Source of the DNA: an uncultured Tateyamaria sp.
GTDB lineage: Bacteria > Pseudomonadota > Alphaproteobacteria > Rhodobacterales > Rhodobacteraceae
Assembly: GCF_947503705.1 (NCBI RefSeq)
Contig: NZ_CANNES010000004.1
Span: forward strand, 268,326 to 332,325
Direction: 5' to 3'
Length of the DNA stretch: 64,000 nucleotides
Of this stretch, positions 18,292-29,708 are shown piece after piece. The notes below the pieces were generated by a model. It was not told where the DNA came from, ran no database searches, and saw nothing but the letters and a program-made list of their open reading frames with translations. Each line of letters begins with the position of its first letter. The stretch's first letter is position 1. A program made the position numbers and the translations under genes.

Positions 18292-18699
18292 TCAGGCCAA
18301 ATGGGCCACGACTTGTCGGGTCTTGGGCGCGTCCCGGTGCTCGAACAGGTAGATCCCCTGCCATGTGCCCAAAACTGGACGACCTCGCGCCACGGGAATT
18401 GTCAGGGTGACGGGCAACATCGCCGCCTTGATGTGGGCAGGCATGTCATCGGGGCCCTCATAGGTGTGGGTAAGGTAGGACATCGACGGATCGGTTGTCG
18501 GCGGCACAAGGCGTTTGAAAAACTGCGTCAGATCCGTTTGCACTTCTGGATCAGCACTTTCCTGGATCAGGAGTGAACAGGATGTGTGCCGCACAAACAG
18601 GGTCAACAGCCCATTCCCCTCGGCCCAGCCGACGACGTCACGCGTAAATTCATACAGGCCCTGGCCCGCAGTCTGGAGCGTAAAAACCGTTTGCTTCAT
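18292..18699 (-). CDS. YjbQ/UPF0047 family protein
   Basis: A 135-residue member of the UPF0047/YjbQ family, starting MKQTVFTLQT. The conserved features are LFVRHTSCSLLIQE and the C-terminal GTWQGIYLFEHRD. Family proteins from E. coli and archaea have been reported to have weak thiamine-phosphate synthase activity, so the annotation secondary thiamine-phosphate synthase is common; the true role is unsettled. It lies 28 bases downstream of the HlyU-like gene on the same strand. Confidence 0.88.
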   Translation of the reverse strand: MKQTVFTLQTAGQGLYEFTRDVVGWAEGNGLLTLFVRHTSCSLLIQESADPEVQTDLTQFFKRLVPPTTDPSMSYLTHTYEGPDDMPAHIKAAMLPVTLTIPVARGRPVLGTWQGIYLFEHRDAPKTRQVVAHLA

Positions 18700-18727
18700 G
18701 ACATGATGGCCCGAACCGACGGCAACG

Positions 18728-19006
18728 TCATCGGAAAATGCGGTCGCCCTGTTCGTCGATGACCTGTTTGGCCTTACTGATCGACGCCTCATTCGCACCC
18801 TCAAGATCGCCCAGCGTATCGGCGCGGATCAGAGTGTGGCTTTTGACAGTGCCGTCCACTTCTTTCTCGATCCGGGCAGAGATGCGGAATTGAGTACCTT
18901 CCCGCTGTGGCGTCGGCGTGATCTTGAACCCTTCATAGATCTCGGACGCAGGCTCTGACGCTTTTGCTGACCCACCGCCGCCAAAGAGCTTTTTCAGAAA
19001 CGACAT
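18728..19006 (-). CDS. HlyU-family protein
   Basis: A 92-residue protein starting MSFLKKLFGGGG. The small family named after Vibrio HlyU shares the YEGFKITPTP, FRISARIEKE, HTLIRADT and IDEQGDRIF segments seen here. Vibrio HlyU is a transcriptional activator of haemolysin, but this alphaproteobacterial family is different in size and its role is not established. It sits just after rpoD on the same strand, 67 bases apart. Confidence 0.72.
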   Translation of the reverse strand: MSFLKKLFGGGGSAKASEPASEIYEGFKITPTPQREGTQFRISARIEKEVDGTVKSHTLIRADTLGDLEGANEASISKAKQVIDEQGDRIFR

Positions 19007-19073
19007 CGGTGGTCCCTATGTTTTTGAGCGCCGGACGACCACAGTGAAAGGACCGCCTGGCGACTGTCTTGGG

Positions 19074-21059
<1,986 letters not shown>

Positions 21060-21085
21060 CCTGGGCTCCTTCATCGGGGCTCAAT

Positions 21086-21109
21086 AGTGATTCGCTTGCC
21101 CGAATCACT
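21086..21109 (-). promoter_or_regulatory. Perfect inverted repeat in the rpoD leader
   Basis: AGTGATTCG and CGAATCACT form a perfect 9-bp inverted repeat with a 6-base spacer, 26-50 bases before the rpoD ATG. A further direct copy, GTGATTCG, lies at 21133-21140. As RNA it would be a strong hairpin just upstream of the ribosome site. As DNA it could be an operator. It is not followed by a T-run, so a terminator for dnaG is less likely. Confidence 0.5.
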
Positions 21110-21187
21110 TAAGAGAATCATTCATGCTTTGGGTGATTCGGCCACCCGTGTACCGTCATTTTCTTAAGGTTTTGAGGCCAAAACGCA

Positions 21188-23137
21188 TCACCGCCCCGGC
21201 TTGGAAAACCTGATCGTCTCCATCAATGCCGCAAAGGCATCTCGTTCGCTTCGGCTGATATCCGCACCGTTCTCACCGGTTTCGTATTCGGTATCGTCCT
21301 CGCCCCCGCTGCGTGTTGCGTTCGCTGCCGCCTCAGCCGCTTGACTGAGCCGCCATGTCACACCTTCATCCGCAAGACCAGCAAGGTCCTGAACCGCATC
21401 CGCGATCTCGGCGTCCAATCCCTGTGCCGCGCTGAGTTTTGCGAGCTCTTCGGCCACGGTCATCCGTGCCATGTCGGCGTCGCCCGGTGTGCGGATACAG
21501 GGGATAATAGCCAAATGGCGCGAAGAGAGCATGTTATCAAGGGCATCGGGGCCAAGTGCGGCAAAAATCTTTTCGCGCAACACCCCTGCACCGCCATGGG
21601 CATGACGCAGAATCAGGTCCCGCAGGATGGCGTGATCAGGGTCATCGCAGCCCAGACTTTCCAGCCCGCTTTCAAAGTCTTCTGCCACTTCGGGGGTGCA
21701 GATCAGTGCCGCGAGGATCACGGCCTCGCGCAGGTATACCGACAGATGATCGTCGCCCGCCGTGGCCAGCACCGAAGATTTCGTGGTCGGCATCGCCGAT
21801 TGTGGCGGTTGCCACCTACCGCTACTCTTACGCGCCCCGCCGTTTCGGTTCTGGGGACGAAACAGCTGCCAGCGCAGATCCTTGATCGCCTGCCCGTAAT
21901 GTTGGCGAATCGACGGATCCTGGATCCGCTTGATCTTGTCGCGCAGCGCCAGGTCCAGCGCCGCCTTACGCTCCGGGCTGTCAAAGTCGCGCCCCTCAGT
22001 TTCGCGCTGCCACAAAAGGGTGACCATCGGGATCGCACCGTCGAGCAGCTTCTGAAGCGCGGGCGCCCCTTGGGCCTTGAGCAGATCATCGGGGTCTTGC
22101 CCCTCTGGCATCAGTGCAAAGCGCAGGGACTTGCCCGCCTCCAGCAGCGGCAATGCCAGATCGATCAATCGCATCGCGGCACGGAGGCCTGCCGTATCCC
22201 CGTCCAGCGCAATGATTGGTTCAGGCGAGACCCGCCACATCATCTGCAACTGGTGTTCGGTCACGGCAGTACCAAGGGGGGCTACCGACGCGCCAAAGCC
22301 GTGTTCGGCCAAGGCGATCACATCCATGTACCCTTCGGCCACGATCAGAGGTTGGCCCTTACCCGCTGCCGTGCGGGCGGGCCCATGATTGTAGAGGCTG
22401 CGGCCCTTGTCAAACAGCTCGGTCTCGGGCGAATTCAGGTATTTGGCGTTATCATTCGGGTCCATCGCCCGCCCGCCAAAGGCGATGCAGCGCCCACGCG
22501 CGTCGCGAATAGGGAACATGATGCGGCCGCGGAACGTGTCGTAGGGCTTGCCGCCTTTTTGCGAGGGCTTTGCCAGGCCCGCGCCGAGGATCAGATCATC
22601 CTCAACCCCTTTGGCCTTGAGAGCATCCCAAAGCCCCTGCCAGGCATCCGGTGCGAACCCGATTTCCCAACGGTCCAGCGCCGCTGCACTCAGGCCTCGA
22701 CGATCCAGATAAGCGCGTGCGTCCGTTGCGGCGCCGGTTTTGAGCTGCAGCCGGAAATGCTGCACTGCCTGTTCCATTACCTCTGCCAAAAGGGTCCGGC
22801 GGTCGGCCTTTTCCTGCGCCCTTGGGTCGCGTTCGGGCATAGGCATACCCGCCTCACCGGCGAGTATCTCTACCGCTTCCATGAAACCTACATTCTCGGT
22901 TTCGCGGACAAAGCTGATGGCGTCACCTTTGGCGTGACAGCCAAAGCAGTAGTAATAGCCCTTGCGATCATCCACATGGAACGACGCGGTCTTTTCATGA
23001 TGAAACGGGCACGGGGCCCAGAGGTCGCCCTTACCCTGGTTTGACTTGCGCGCATCCCACATGACCTTGCGGCCCACGACCTGTCCCAATGACAGGCGCG
23101 TCCTCAATTCGTCCAAGAATCCAGGGGGCAGGCTCAT
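21188..23137 (-). CDS. dnaG: DNA primase
   Basis: A 649-residue bacterial primase. The N-terminal CHC2 zinc finger has Cys43, His46, Cys64 and Cys67. The catalytic core and Toprim domain show LIVAEGYMDVIAL and IALDGDTAGLRAA with the metal-binding acidic residues. The C-terminal helicase-binding domain is divergent, as usual. It synthesises RNA primers at the replication fork. It is followed by rpoD 128 bases downstream on the same strand. Confidence 0.97.
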   Translation of the reverse strand: MSLPPGFLDELRTRLSLGQVVGRKVMWDARKSNQGKGDLWAPCPFHHEKTASFHVDDRKGYYYCFGCHAKGDAISFVRETENVGFMEAVEILAGEAGMPMPERDPRAQEKADRRTLLAEVMEQAVQHFRLQLKTGAATDARAYLDRRGLSAAALDRWEIGFAPDAWQGLWDALKAKGVEDDLILGAGLAKPSQKGGKPYDTFRGRIMFPIRDARGRCIAFGGRAMDPNDNAKYLNSPETELFDKGRSLYNHGPARTAAGKGQPLIVAEGYMDVIALAEHGFGASVAPLGTAVTEHQLQMMWRVSPEPIIALDGDTAGLRAAMRLIDLALPLLEAGKSLRFALMPEGQDPDDLLKAQGAPALQKLLDGAIPMVTLLWQRETEGRDFDSPERKAALDLALRDKIKRIQDPSIRQHYGQAIKDLRWQLFRPQNRNGGARKSSGRWQPPQSAMPTTKSSVLATAGDDHLSVYLREAVILAALICTPEVAEDFESGLESLGCDDPDHAILRDLILRHAHGGAGVLREKIFAALGPDALDNMLSSRHLAIIPCIRTPGDADMARMTVAEELAKLSAAQGLDAEIADAVQDLAGLADEGVTWRLSQAAEAAANATRSGGEDDTEYETGENGADISRSERDAFAALMETIRFSKPGR

Positions 23138-23179
23138 GTCTTTAATATTGGGGCTTAAGGTCCGAAAGTCGAGGGGACC

Positions 23180-23482
23180 CTATTGCTGCAAGCACAGCTC
23201 TTCCCACGCGGCACCAAGGTCTTCGTTGCGGATAATCCGCCGCTTTTGTTCATAAACCCAAGGTGTGATCAGCGGTATGGTCGCATTGTAATTTTCTGGC
23301 CATTCGGGCGAAGAGGCCAATAGGTGGTCCGTCACGTCCCGCTCTGCCACCCGGTCAAGGCGCGCCTGCTGTATGGCCGATACGACCTGAGCCTGAATGG
23401 CACATTTTTCGTCCAGATTTTCAATGGCAAAGGCAGGCGATGCCAGCATCAAGGCGGCACAGGTTAGGGTAAAACGGGTCAT
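23180..23482 (-). CDS. Secreted hypothetical protein
   Basis: A 100-residue frame starting MTRFTLTCAALMLASPAFAIE with a signal peptide cleaved after AFA. The mature domain is helical, contains two Cys (EKCAIQ and the C-terminal LCLQQ) and a VASAIQ-like segment, resembling small periplasmic proteins of unknown function common in Rhodobacterales. It lies between soxG and dnaG on the same strand. Confidence 0.7.
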   Translation of the reverse strand: MTRFTLTCAALMLASPAFAIENLDEKCAIQAQVVSAIQQARLDRVAERDVTDHLLASSPEWPENYNATIPLITPWVYEQKRRIIRNEDLGAAWEELCLQQ

Positions 23483-23519
23483 GAAACGCTCCGGCAACAG
23501 GGAATCGGTTTGCGCCAAC

Positions 23520-24065
23520 CTATCCCCGTGCCGCCACGCTTTCCATCGCCCTTTGCAGATCGTGCAGTAACGTCCGCGCCATCGAACGAAACACCATCAC
23601 CACAAAGCTTTGCGGCCCCGTGCGCGTGATCGACCCGTTCATGTGCTGCACGAGGCTGCGCGCTGTATGCCCCCGTTTGAAGCTGGCGGCACGCAGATCA
23701 ACAGGCACCATACGTGCCAGCACATCTTCTGCGCCGTCACCCGACAGTTGCACAGCGGTCCACGCATCCGATTGCAACGTCAACGCGGCATAGGCGTTCA
23801 GCGCGGCATCGGGTTCAGGTCCGGCCAGCATCACCATCTCGCGCCCGAACCATATAGCGCGCGCGCCTTCTTTGCCCGTGGCCCGGTTCGGCCCCGGCAA
23901 GGCCATGCCATGGGCCGCCTTCAACGCCTCGCTCAACGCTTTGCCCTGTCCCTTGTAGGGCGCGATCGAAGTCAGAACCCCCAGATCAACCTCCGCCAGG
24001 GTGACGGTGCCGATGGTCATTGGGGCCATGTCATCCAAGGGGGTTTGCGCGCGCAACTCAACCAC
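23520..24065 (-). CDS. soxG: Sarcosine oxidase gamma subunit
   Basis: A 181-residue gamma subunit of heterotetrameric sarcosine oxidase, with the family segments IAPYKGQG, GPNRATGKEGARAIWFG and the C-terminal SFVVMVFRSMARTLLHDL. I favour GTG 24065, because AGGAGG lies 8 bases before it and it gives the expected N-terminus; an ATG at 24089 would overlap soxA by 32 bases. Last gene of soxBDAG. Confidence 0.9.
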   Translation of the reverse strand: MVELRAQTPLDDMAPMTIGTVTLAEVDLGVLTSIAPYKGQGKALSEALKAAHGMALPGPNRATGKEGARAIWFGREMVMLAGPEPDAALNAYAALTLQSDAWTAVQLSGDGAEDVLARMVPVDLRAASFKRGHTARSLVQHMNGSITRTGPQSFVVMVFRSMARTLLHDLQRAMESVAARG

Positions 24066-26988
24066 GGGTCCGCCCTCCTTCTGGATCAAAGAACACTGGA
24101 TTGCACAGCTCTACCTCGGTTTCGATCTCGCGCAGGTGATCGACCATTCGCAAGGTCTCCCCATGTCGGGTCACCCCGTCTTTGACAAAGCCGAGGCCCA
24201 GAAAATGGCCCAGCGTCGGCGAGAACCCAACTGAAGTGATGTAACCCTGGTCATGAGCAGGCGCGGCGTCCTCTCCGGGCGTGTAGATATGTGCGCCCGC
24301 AGTCAGTTGTTTTACCGGCCCCAACGGCTTCAGGCCCACCAATTGGGGCCGCCCCTCGGCCACCAGACCGGGGCGTCCGGCCATGGTCTTGCCGATGCAG
24401 TCCTTTTTGGCCGAGATCATGCGCGCCATCCCCAGGTCACTGGCCGTCACCCGCCCGTCAATTTCCGAGTGGGTGATGAAGCCCTTTTCAATACGCAACA
24501 CATTCAGCGCCTCCATCCCGTAGGCACCGCCTGCCATCGCCTTGGCACGCGCCAAGAGGAGCTCAAAGAGGCTTGCACCATAGCGCGACGGCACCGCCAG
24601 TTCATAGGCATGCTCGCCCGAGAACGAGATGCGGAAAAGCCGCCCCGTTACACCCTGTACCGACACCGGGCCGCAGGACATGAAGGGCCAGGCCTCGTCG
24701 TCGATAGGGGTGTCGAGAATTCCGTTCAGCAGATCGCGGGCCAGTGGCCCTGCAACCGCAAACTGCGCCCACTGTTCCGTTACGGACACAATCCGCACAT
24801 CCCATTCAGGACGCAGAGCCTGGGTCACAAATTCCAAGTGACGCATGACCTGACCGGCCGCCGCTGTGGTCGTCGTCATCACATAGTGATCGGGACCAAG
24901 CCGCGCGGTTGTCCCATCGTCCATGACAAACCCGTCCTCGCGCAGCATCAGGCCATAGCGCACACGCCCTTCTTTGAGGGTGGAGAACATGTTGGTGTAG
25001 ACAAAATCGAGCAGGCGGGCGGCATCTGGTCCCTGAATGTCGATCTTGCCCAGGGTGGACACATCACACACCCCCACGGCATTGCGGACATAGCCTACCT
25101 CGCGATCACAGGATTGCCGCCAGGTCGTTTCTCCTTCTAACGGGAAATAAGAGGGACGATACCATTGCCCCGCCTCGATCATCGGGGCGTTGGCGGCGAC
25201 ACTCGCGGCATGGCTGGTGGTGAAGCGTTCAGGGGCAAAGCCTTTGCCCTGCGATCCCGCACCCAGCGCGGCCAGCGCCACCGGGCAATAGGGTGGGCGG
25301 AAGGTCGTTGTTCCTGTTTCGGGAATGCCCCGACCAGTCGCATCGGCCAACAGCGCCAGTGCCGTCACGTTGGAATTCTTGCCCTGATCCGTCGCCATCC
25401 CTTGAGTGGTATAGCGTTTCATATGCTCGACGGAGGTGAAGTTCTCCACGGCCGCCTGCTTGACGTCTTTCACGCTCACATCGTTCTGGAAATCAAGCCA
25501 GGCGCGCCCTTTACCCGGTACCGCCCACAAAGGCGCGACGCTGTAGGGGGTGGCATCCGCCTCGGGCATCGCGACATCCGCAACCGTCATGCCAAGCGCC
25601 TTGATGCTAGCCGTGGCCGCATCAACGCCCTCGCGCAAACAATCCGCCGTGGCAAAGGCGCCATTACAGGCGCCAGCCGTTTCCATGCCCGGAATAGACC
25701 CGGGCGTCGGGACAAAGCTGGCAATGTCAGGGGCCCAGGTCGGACGGCCATTCATGTGGCAGGTCAGGTGCACACTGGGGTTCCAGCCACCGGATACGGC
25801 CAGACAGTCAGTCGCCAGACGCTCCGTCCCGCTTTGCGCCTCAAAGGTGATGGATTCCAGGCCATGACGCCCCTGGCTGCCCGTGACCATAGCCCCTGCG
25901 TAAATCGGATAATCGCCCAGCGGCTGCGCGTCCTCGCGGCTGTCGATGACACCCGCAATATGAACACCGGCCGCCTGCATATCCACAGCCGTGCGGTGCG
26001 CGTCGTCATTGTTTGCAAATACGGTGACGGCCTTGCCCGGCGCCACGCCCCAGCGGTTCAGGTACGCACGCACTGCACCGGCCCCCATGATCCCGGGTCG
26101 ATCATTGTTCTCAAAGGCGATGTGCCGCTCAACCGCGCCTGCGGCCAAAACCGACCGGCGCGCCGCAATACGCCAGAAGGTTTCCTTGACCCCGCCCTTG
26201 GGCATGTCGCGGTGATGGCAAACACGCTCCAACGCGCCAAAGGTACCGCTGTCATAAGCGCCCGTGACCGTTGTGCGGGTCATTAGACGGACATTGTCCA
26301 TGGCCTCCAATGTTGCGACCATCTCAGCCGCCCAATCGGTGCCCGGTTTGCCATCTACGTCCAAAGTCTCGGCGTTCAGACGACCGCCCATCACGCTGTC
26401 CTCGTCCGCCAAAATCACATCCGCACCGGACTGTGCCGCGACCCAGGCCGCCATCAGACCGGCAGGCCCTGCACCAATGACCAGAAGGTCACAAAAGGCA
26501 TAGGCCTTCTCATAGTGATCGGCGTCCTTTTGACCGCTCAGCGCCCCCAAACCCGCCGCACGGCGGATGATCGGTTCATAGAGCTTTTCCCAAAAGGCTC
26601 GCGGCCACATGAAAGTCTTGTAGTAAAACCCAGCGCCCAGAAATGGGGCCGCCAGGTCATTCACCGCCATCGCGTCATACCGCAACGAGGGCCAGGCATT
26701 CTGGCTGCGCGCCTCAAGCCCGTCATAGATTTCCTGCACGGTCGCGCGCACGTTGGGATCGGCGGCCGGACCACGCCCAATCGTAACCAGCGCATTGGGC
26801 TCTTCCGACCCTGCGGTCAAAATCCCGCGCGGACGGTGGTATTTGAACGACCGCGCCACCAGGCGGATGTCATTGGCCAACAGCGCCGAGGCGAGCGTAT
26901 CGCCGGAAAATCCCCGATAGGTATTACCGTCGAACGTAAAGGAAACCGGGCGCGTGCGATCGACGAGGCCTTTGCCATCCACTCTCAT
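24058..26988 (-). CDS. soxA: Sarcosine oxidase alpha subunit
   Basis: A 976-residue alpha subunit. It has an N-terminal 2Fe-2S-ferredoxin-like fold segment, a pyridine-nucleotide binding domain (LLVIGAGPAGLMAAWVAAQ near residue 170) and a C-terminal GcvT-like folate-binding domain (GRLFRISFSGEHAYEL, ITHSEIDGRVTASDLGM). The complex oxidatively demethylates sarcosine to glycine and passes C1 units to tetrahydrofolate. It overlaps soxD by 4 bases and soxG by 8. Confidence 0.96.
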   Translation of the reverse strand: MRVDGKGLVDRTRPVSFTFDGNTYRGFSGDTLASALLANDIRLVARSFKYHRPRGILTAGSEEPNALVTIGRGPAADPNVRATVQEIYDGLEARSQNAWPSLRYDAMAVNDLAAPFLGAGFYYKTFMWPRAFWEKLYEPIIRRAAGLGALSGQKDADHYEKAYAFCDLLVIGAGPAGLMAAWVAAQSGADVILADEDSVMGGRLNAETLDVDGKPGTDWAAEMVATLEAMDNVRLMTRTTVTGAYDSGTFGALERVCHHRDMPKGGVKETFWRIAARRSVLAAGAVERHIAFENNDRPGIMGAGAVRAYLNRWGVAPGKAVTVFANNDDAHRTAVDMQAAGVHIAGVIDSREDAQPLGDYPIYAGAMVTGSQGRHGLESITFEAQSGTERLATDCLAVSGGWNPSVHLTCHMNGRPTWAPDIASFVPTPGSIPGMETAGACNGAFATADCLREGVDAATASIKALGMTVADVAMPEADATPYSVAPLWAVPGKGRAWLDFQNDVSVKDVKQAAVENFTSVEHMKRYTTQGMATDQGKNSNVTALALLADATGRGIPETGTTTFRPPYCPVALAALGAGSQGKGFAPERFTTSHAASVAANAPMIEAGQWYRPSYFPLEGETTWRQSCDREVGYVRNAVGVCDVSTLGKIDIQGPDAARLLDFVYTNMFSTLKEGRVRYGLMLREDGFVMDDGTTARLGPDHYVMTTTTAAAGQVMRHLEFVTQALRPEWDVRIVSVTEQWAQFAVAGPLARDLLNGILDTPIDDEAWPFMSCGPVSVQGVTGRLFRISFSGEHAYELAVPSRYGASLFELLLARAKAMAGGAYGMEALNVLRIEKGFITHSEIDGRVTASDLGMARMISAKKDCIGKTMAGRPGLVAEGRPQLVGLKPLGPVKQLTAGAHIYTPGEDAAPAHDQGYITSVGFSPTLGHFLGLGFVKDGVTRHGETLRMVDHLREIETEVELCNPVFFDPEGGRTRG

Positions 26989-27248
26989 CGCTTGACCTCC
27001 GTCGCCAGCTCGGCACCCGTAACCTCATGGGTCACCGTATTGCGCGACACGCGCAACCAGGCCCCACAGCCCGCATCATGGCTCCAAAGCTCGTGATGAT
27101 CCCCTGGCACATTGGCGCGCAGGTAGAGATAATCGTCCCAAGCCGCTTCCCCTGCATCCGGGTCCGGGCGGTGCAGCATCACATCCGCGCCCTGATAGTA
27201 AAATTCGCGATGATCCCGTTCACCACAGATCGGACAGGGCAACCGCAT
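26985..27248 (-). CDS. soxD: Sarcosine oxidase delta subunit
   Basis: An 87-residue zinc-binding subunit. Cys5, Cys8, His57 and Cys61 match the spacing of the zinc ligands known for the family. It stabilises the SoxA/SoxB assembly. The ATG is preceded by GAGGAG, and its first base is the last base of a 20-codon upstream frame (TGATG). Its stop overlaps the soxA start. Confidence 0.94.
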   Translation of the reverse strand: MRLPCPICGERDHREFYYQGADVMLHRPDPDAGEAAWDDYLYLRANVPGDHHELWSHDAGCGAWLRVSRNTVTHEVTGAELATEVKR

Positions 27249-27310
27249 CAGACGTCTCCTCGGGGGCGATCCCCCAGCTTCATTGTTTCAAAAATATGCA
27301 AATCCGACAT
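27248..27310 (-). CDS. Possible 20-codon ORF between soxB and soxD
   Basis: An ATG-started frame (MSDLHIFETMKLGDRPRGDV) whose TGA overlaps the soxD ATG by one base. It has only a weak GGGG upstream. It could couple soxD translation to soxB or could be chance. Listed because its stop position coincides exactly with the soxD start. Confidence 0.3.
   Translation of the reverse strand: MSDLHIFETMKLGDRPRGDV
27262..27275 (-). promoter_or_regulatory. Hairpin next to the soxD ribosome site
   Basis: GGGGGATCGCCCCC forms a 5-bp GC stem with a 4-base loop. It ends 1 base before the GAGGAG ribosome site of soxD on the minus strand. It lies inside the possible 20-codon ORF, so ribosomes translating that ORF would open it. 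Confidence 0.4.
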
Positions 27311-27320
27311 GGCCAACCCC

Positions 27321-28574
27321 TCAGTGCAAATTGTGCTGAGAGCCGGTGGATTCTTCATCCATGATCCCGACGCCGGTACGGAACCGATCCAGCCTGTGGC
27401 GGACGGTGGTGGGGTGCGGGTTGTCCGTGGCCAGCAGATGGGCAAAGGCATTGCCCGACCCCGGCGTCGCCTTGAACCCGCCATAGCACCAGCCCCCGTT
27501 GAAATAGAGGCCCTTGATGTCAGTGCGGTCCATAATGAAGGACCCATCCGGGGACATGTCCATGATCCCGCCCCAACTGCGCAGCATCTTGGCCTTGCCG
27601 ATGGCAGGCATCAGCGTCATTGCCGCCTCGACTACATGCTCGGCCATGGGCAGATTGCCGCGCGCGGCATAGCTGGAATACATGTCCAGATCGCCGCCAA
27701 AGACGAGGCCACCCTTGTCCGACTGGCTGATATAAAAGTGGCCCATGCCGTAGGTGATCACATGGTCGATGATGGGCTTGAGACCCTCTGTCACAAAGGC
27801 CTGCAAGATGTGGCTTTCGATGGGCAGGGTCAGTCCTGCCATCGCCGCCACCTGGCTTGAACGGCCCGCTGCCACCATGCCGACCTTCTTGGCCCGGATG
27901 GGACCACGGGTGGTCTGCACGCCCTTGACCACACCGTTCACAACGTCGATGCCTGTCACTTCGCACTGCTGGATCAGATCAACGCCCCGATCACTGGCCG
28001 AGCGGGCAAATCCCCACGCCACCGCGTCATGGCGGGCTGTCCCGCCGCGTTTGTGATAGAGCCCGCCATAAACGGGAAAGCGGGTCTGATCGAAATCGAG
28101 ATAGGGCAATTCCTTGCGCACGCCTGCATTATCCAAAAGGATCGCGTCGTCGCCCTCGCCGATCATCATGTTGCCGCGCCGGGCAAAGGCATCGCGTTGA
28201 CCGTCGGAATGGAACAGGTTGATGATGCCGCGCTGCGAATGCATCACGTTGTAGTTCAGGTCTTCCTCCAGACCCTCCCACAGTTTCAACGAATGGGAAT
28301 AAAACTCGGAGTTGCCCGGCTGCATGTAGTTGGCACGCACGATTGTCGTGTTGCGGCCCACATTGCCACCACCCAGATAGCCCTTTTCCAATACGGCCAC
28401 GTTGGTCAGCCCGTGTACCTTGGCCAGATAATGCGCCGTGGCCAGACCATGGCCACCGCCACCAATCAGAACGATGTCATATTCCGCCTTGGGTTCGGGG
28501 TTGCGCCAATGCGGCCCCCATCCCTTGTTCCCTGTCAGTCCTTCCTTGAGGACCTTCAGCCCTGAAAAGCGCAT
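27321..28574 (-). CDS. soxB: Sarcosine oxidase beta subunit
   Basis: A 417-residue flavoprotein with the DAO-type FAD site IGGGGHGLATAHYL near residues 37-50. His182 lies in the RHDAVAWG motif, the region where the covalent FMN attaches in characterised enzymes. The C-terminal NGGWCYGGFKATPGSG is also typical. It carries the sarcosine oxidation site. I start at ATG of MRFSGLKVLKEG. First gene of the operon soxB-soxD-soxA-soxG, 72 bases before soxD. Confidence 0.96.
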   Translation of the reverse strand: MRFSGLKVLKEGLTGNKGWGPHWRNPEPKAEYDIVLIGGGGHGLATAHYLAKVHGLTNVAVLEKGYLGGGNVGRNTTIVRANYMQPGNSEFYSHSLKLWEGLEEDLNYNVMHSQRGIINLFHSDGQRDAFARRGNMMIGEGDDAILLDNAGVRKELPYLDFDQTRFPVYGGLYHKRGGTARHDAVAWGFARSASDRGVDLIQQCEVTGIDVVNGVVKGVQTTRGPIRAKKVGMVAAGRSSQVAAMAGLTLPIESHILQAFVTEGLKPIIDHVITYGMGHFYISQSDKGGLVFGGDLDMYSSYAARGNLPMAEHVVEAAMTLMPAIGKAKMLRSWGGIMDMSPDGSFIMDRTDIKGLYFNGGWCYGGFKATPGSGNAFAHLLATDNPHPTTVRHRLDRFRTGVGIMDEESTGSQHNLH

Positions 28575-28776
28575 ACGCACCTCCGCCCCATTCTCGGATT
28601 TGTAACGGGTTCCACCATCACCATCTGGCAAGGTGTAGCAAGAGGGGGCGTGCCGTCTCCCCTCCTTTTCGACATGGGTGGGTCAATCCGCGACCGATTA
28701 AGGCGCTCACGCGGAATTGCCTAGTCCGGTCGACCGATTTCGGGTTGAGTAGCGCTACGACGTGAAAGGCCCCTTG

Positions 28777-29658
28777 ATGCTGACCAAAATACTGCGATGT
28801 GCAGCCCTCGCTCTCTGCCTGACCGGAGCCGTAGAAGCGCAAGAGGGGTTTCAATCCCCCTCCATTGTGATCCTTGGCGACAGTCAGATCCCCTTTGGGT
28901 CTGGCCCGGTCTTTCTAGAGTTTTTCGAGAATATCAAAACCCATTGTCCACCAAGCCCGCAACAGGCCAAGAACCTGGCTGTGCTGGCAGACATGAAGGT
29001 TGCCGTGATCGGTGTGCGTTCGACCTCGCTACATTCGTGGACCGCAACCATGGGCAAGGCGAAGGGGGCCATTTGTGACGTCGATCCCAAGTGGAAGGTG
29101 AACGCAGGCACGTACGGGTTCATCAACACCACCGGCAACAAGTACAAACAGATCGGTCGGGGCGACGCCTATCAGTTTTGCGAAATGGACAAATCCGCCT
29201 TTCAGGTGATGTTTCGCCCCGACTACTATGACCCCAAGCTGATCTTGCTCTCGTTTCTGGGCAACTCGGCCAAACGCTGGGCCAACCAATATGAAAAAGC
29301 GGTAGAAGACGTGCGCAAGATGAACGCGCAACTGCCCGCAGGCGTGCCGTGTATCTTTATGACCACGGCCCCAAGTTATTCCAAAAAGATCACAGATTTG
29401 CGGGTCAAAGCGCAGGCCAATCTCAAACGCGCCTTTGTAGAAACCGGCAGCACTTGCAGCTTTGTCGAGGGGGCCACCCCCGAAACTGTGGCTGCCAATC
29501 AGGGCAACAAGCATTACTTCCGGGTCAACAAGGCGGGCAAGGTCAAGGACCCCTATCACCCCAACACCAAGGCGGCCAAAAACTTCTTTATGATCGCGAT
29601 GGATGACATCTGCACCGCTGTCTATGACCAGATCGGTGCGGCCATGCCCGACAGCTAG
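28777..29658 (+). CDS. Secreted SGNH-hydrolase-like protein
   Basis: A 293-residue exported protein starting MLTKILRCAALALCL with a signal peptide ending at VEAQ. It carries a block-I-like ILGDSQ motif and a C-terminal DPYHPN segment resembling the Asp-x-x-His of block V, so it may be an SGNH/GDSL-type esterase or a derived non-catalytic member. AAAGG lies 7 bases before ATG 28777. It is divergent from soxB and 50 bases upstream of the cyclase gene on the same strand. Substrate unknown. Confidence 0.68.
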   Translation: MLTKILRCAALALCLTGAVEAQEGFQSPSIVILGDSQIPFGSGPVFLEFFENIKTHCPPSPQQAKNLAVLADMKVAVIGVRSTSLHSWTATMGKAKGAICDVDPKWKVNAGTYGFINTTGNKYKQIGRGDAYQFCEMDKSAFQVMFRPDYYDPKLILLSFLGNSAKRWANQYEKAVEDVRKMNAQLPAGVPCIFMTTAPSYSKKITDLRVKAQANLKRAFVETGSTCSFVEGATPETVAANQGNKHYFRVNKAGKVKDPYHPNTKAAKNFFMIAMDDICTAVYDQIGAAMPDS

Positions 29659-29708
29659 GCGCGCGTTCGGCGCTGGACCTGCCTTGCAATGCTCCATAGG
29701 TTTGCGGG

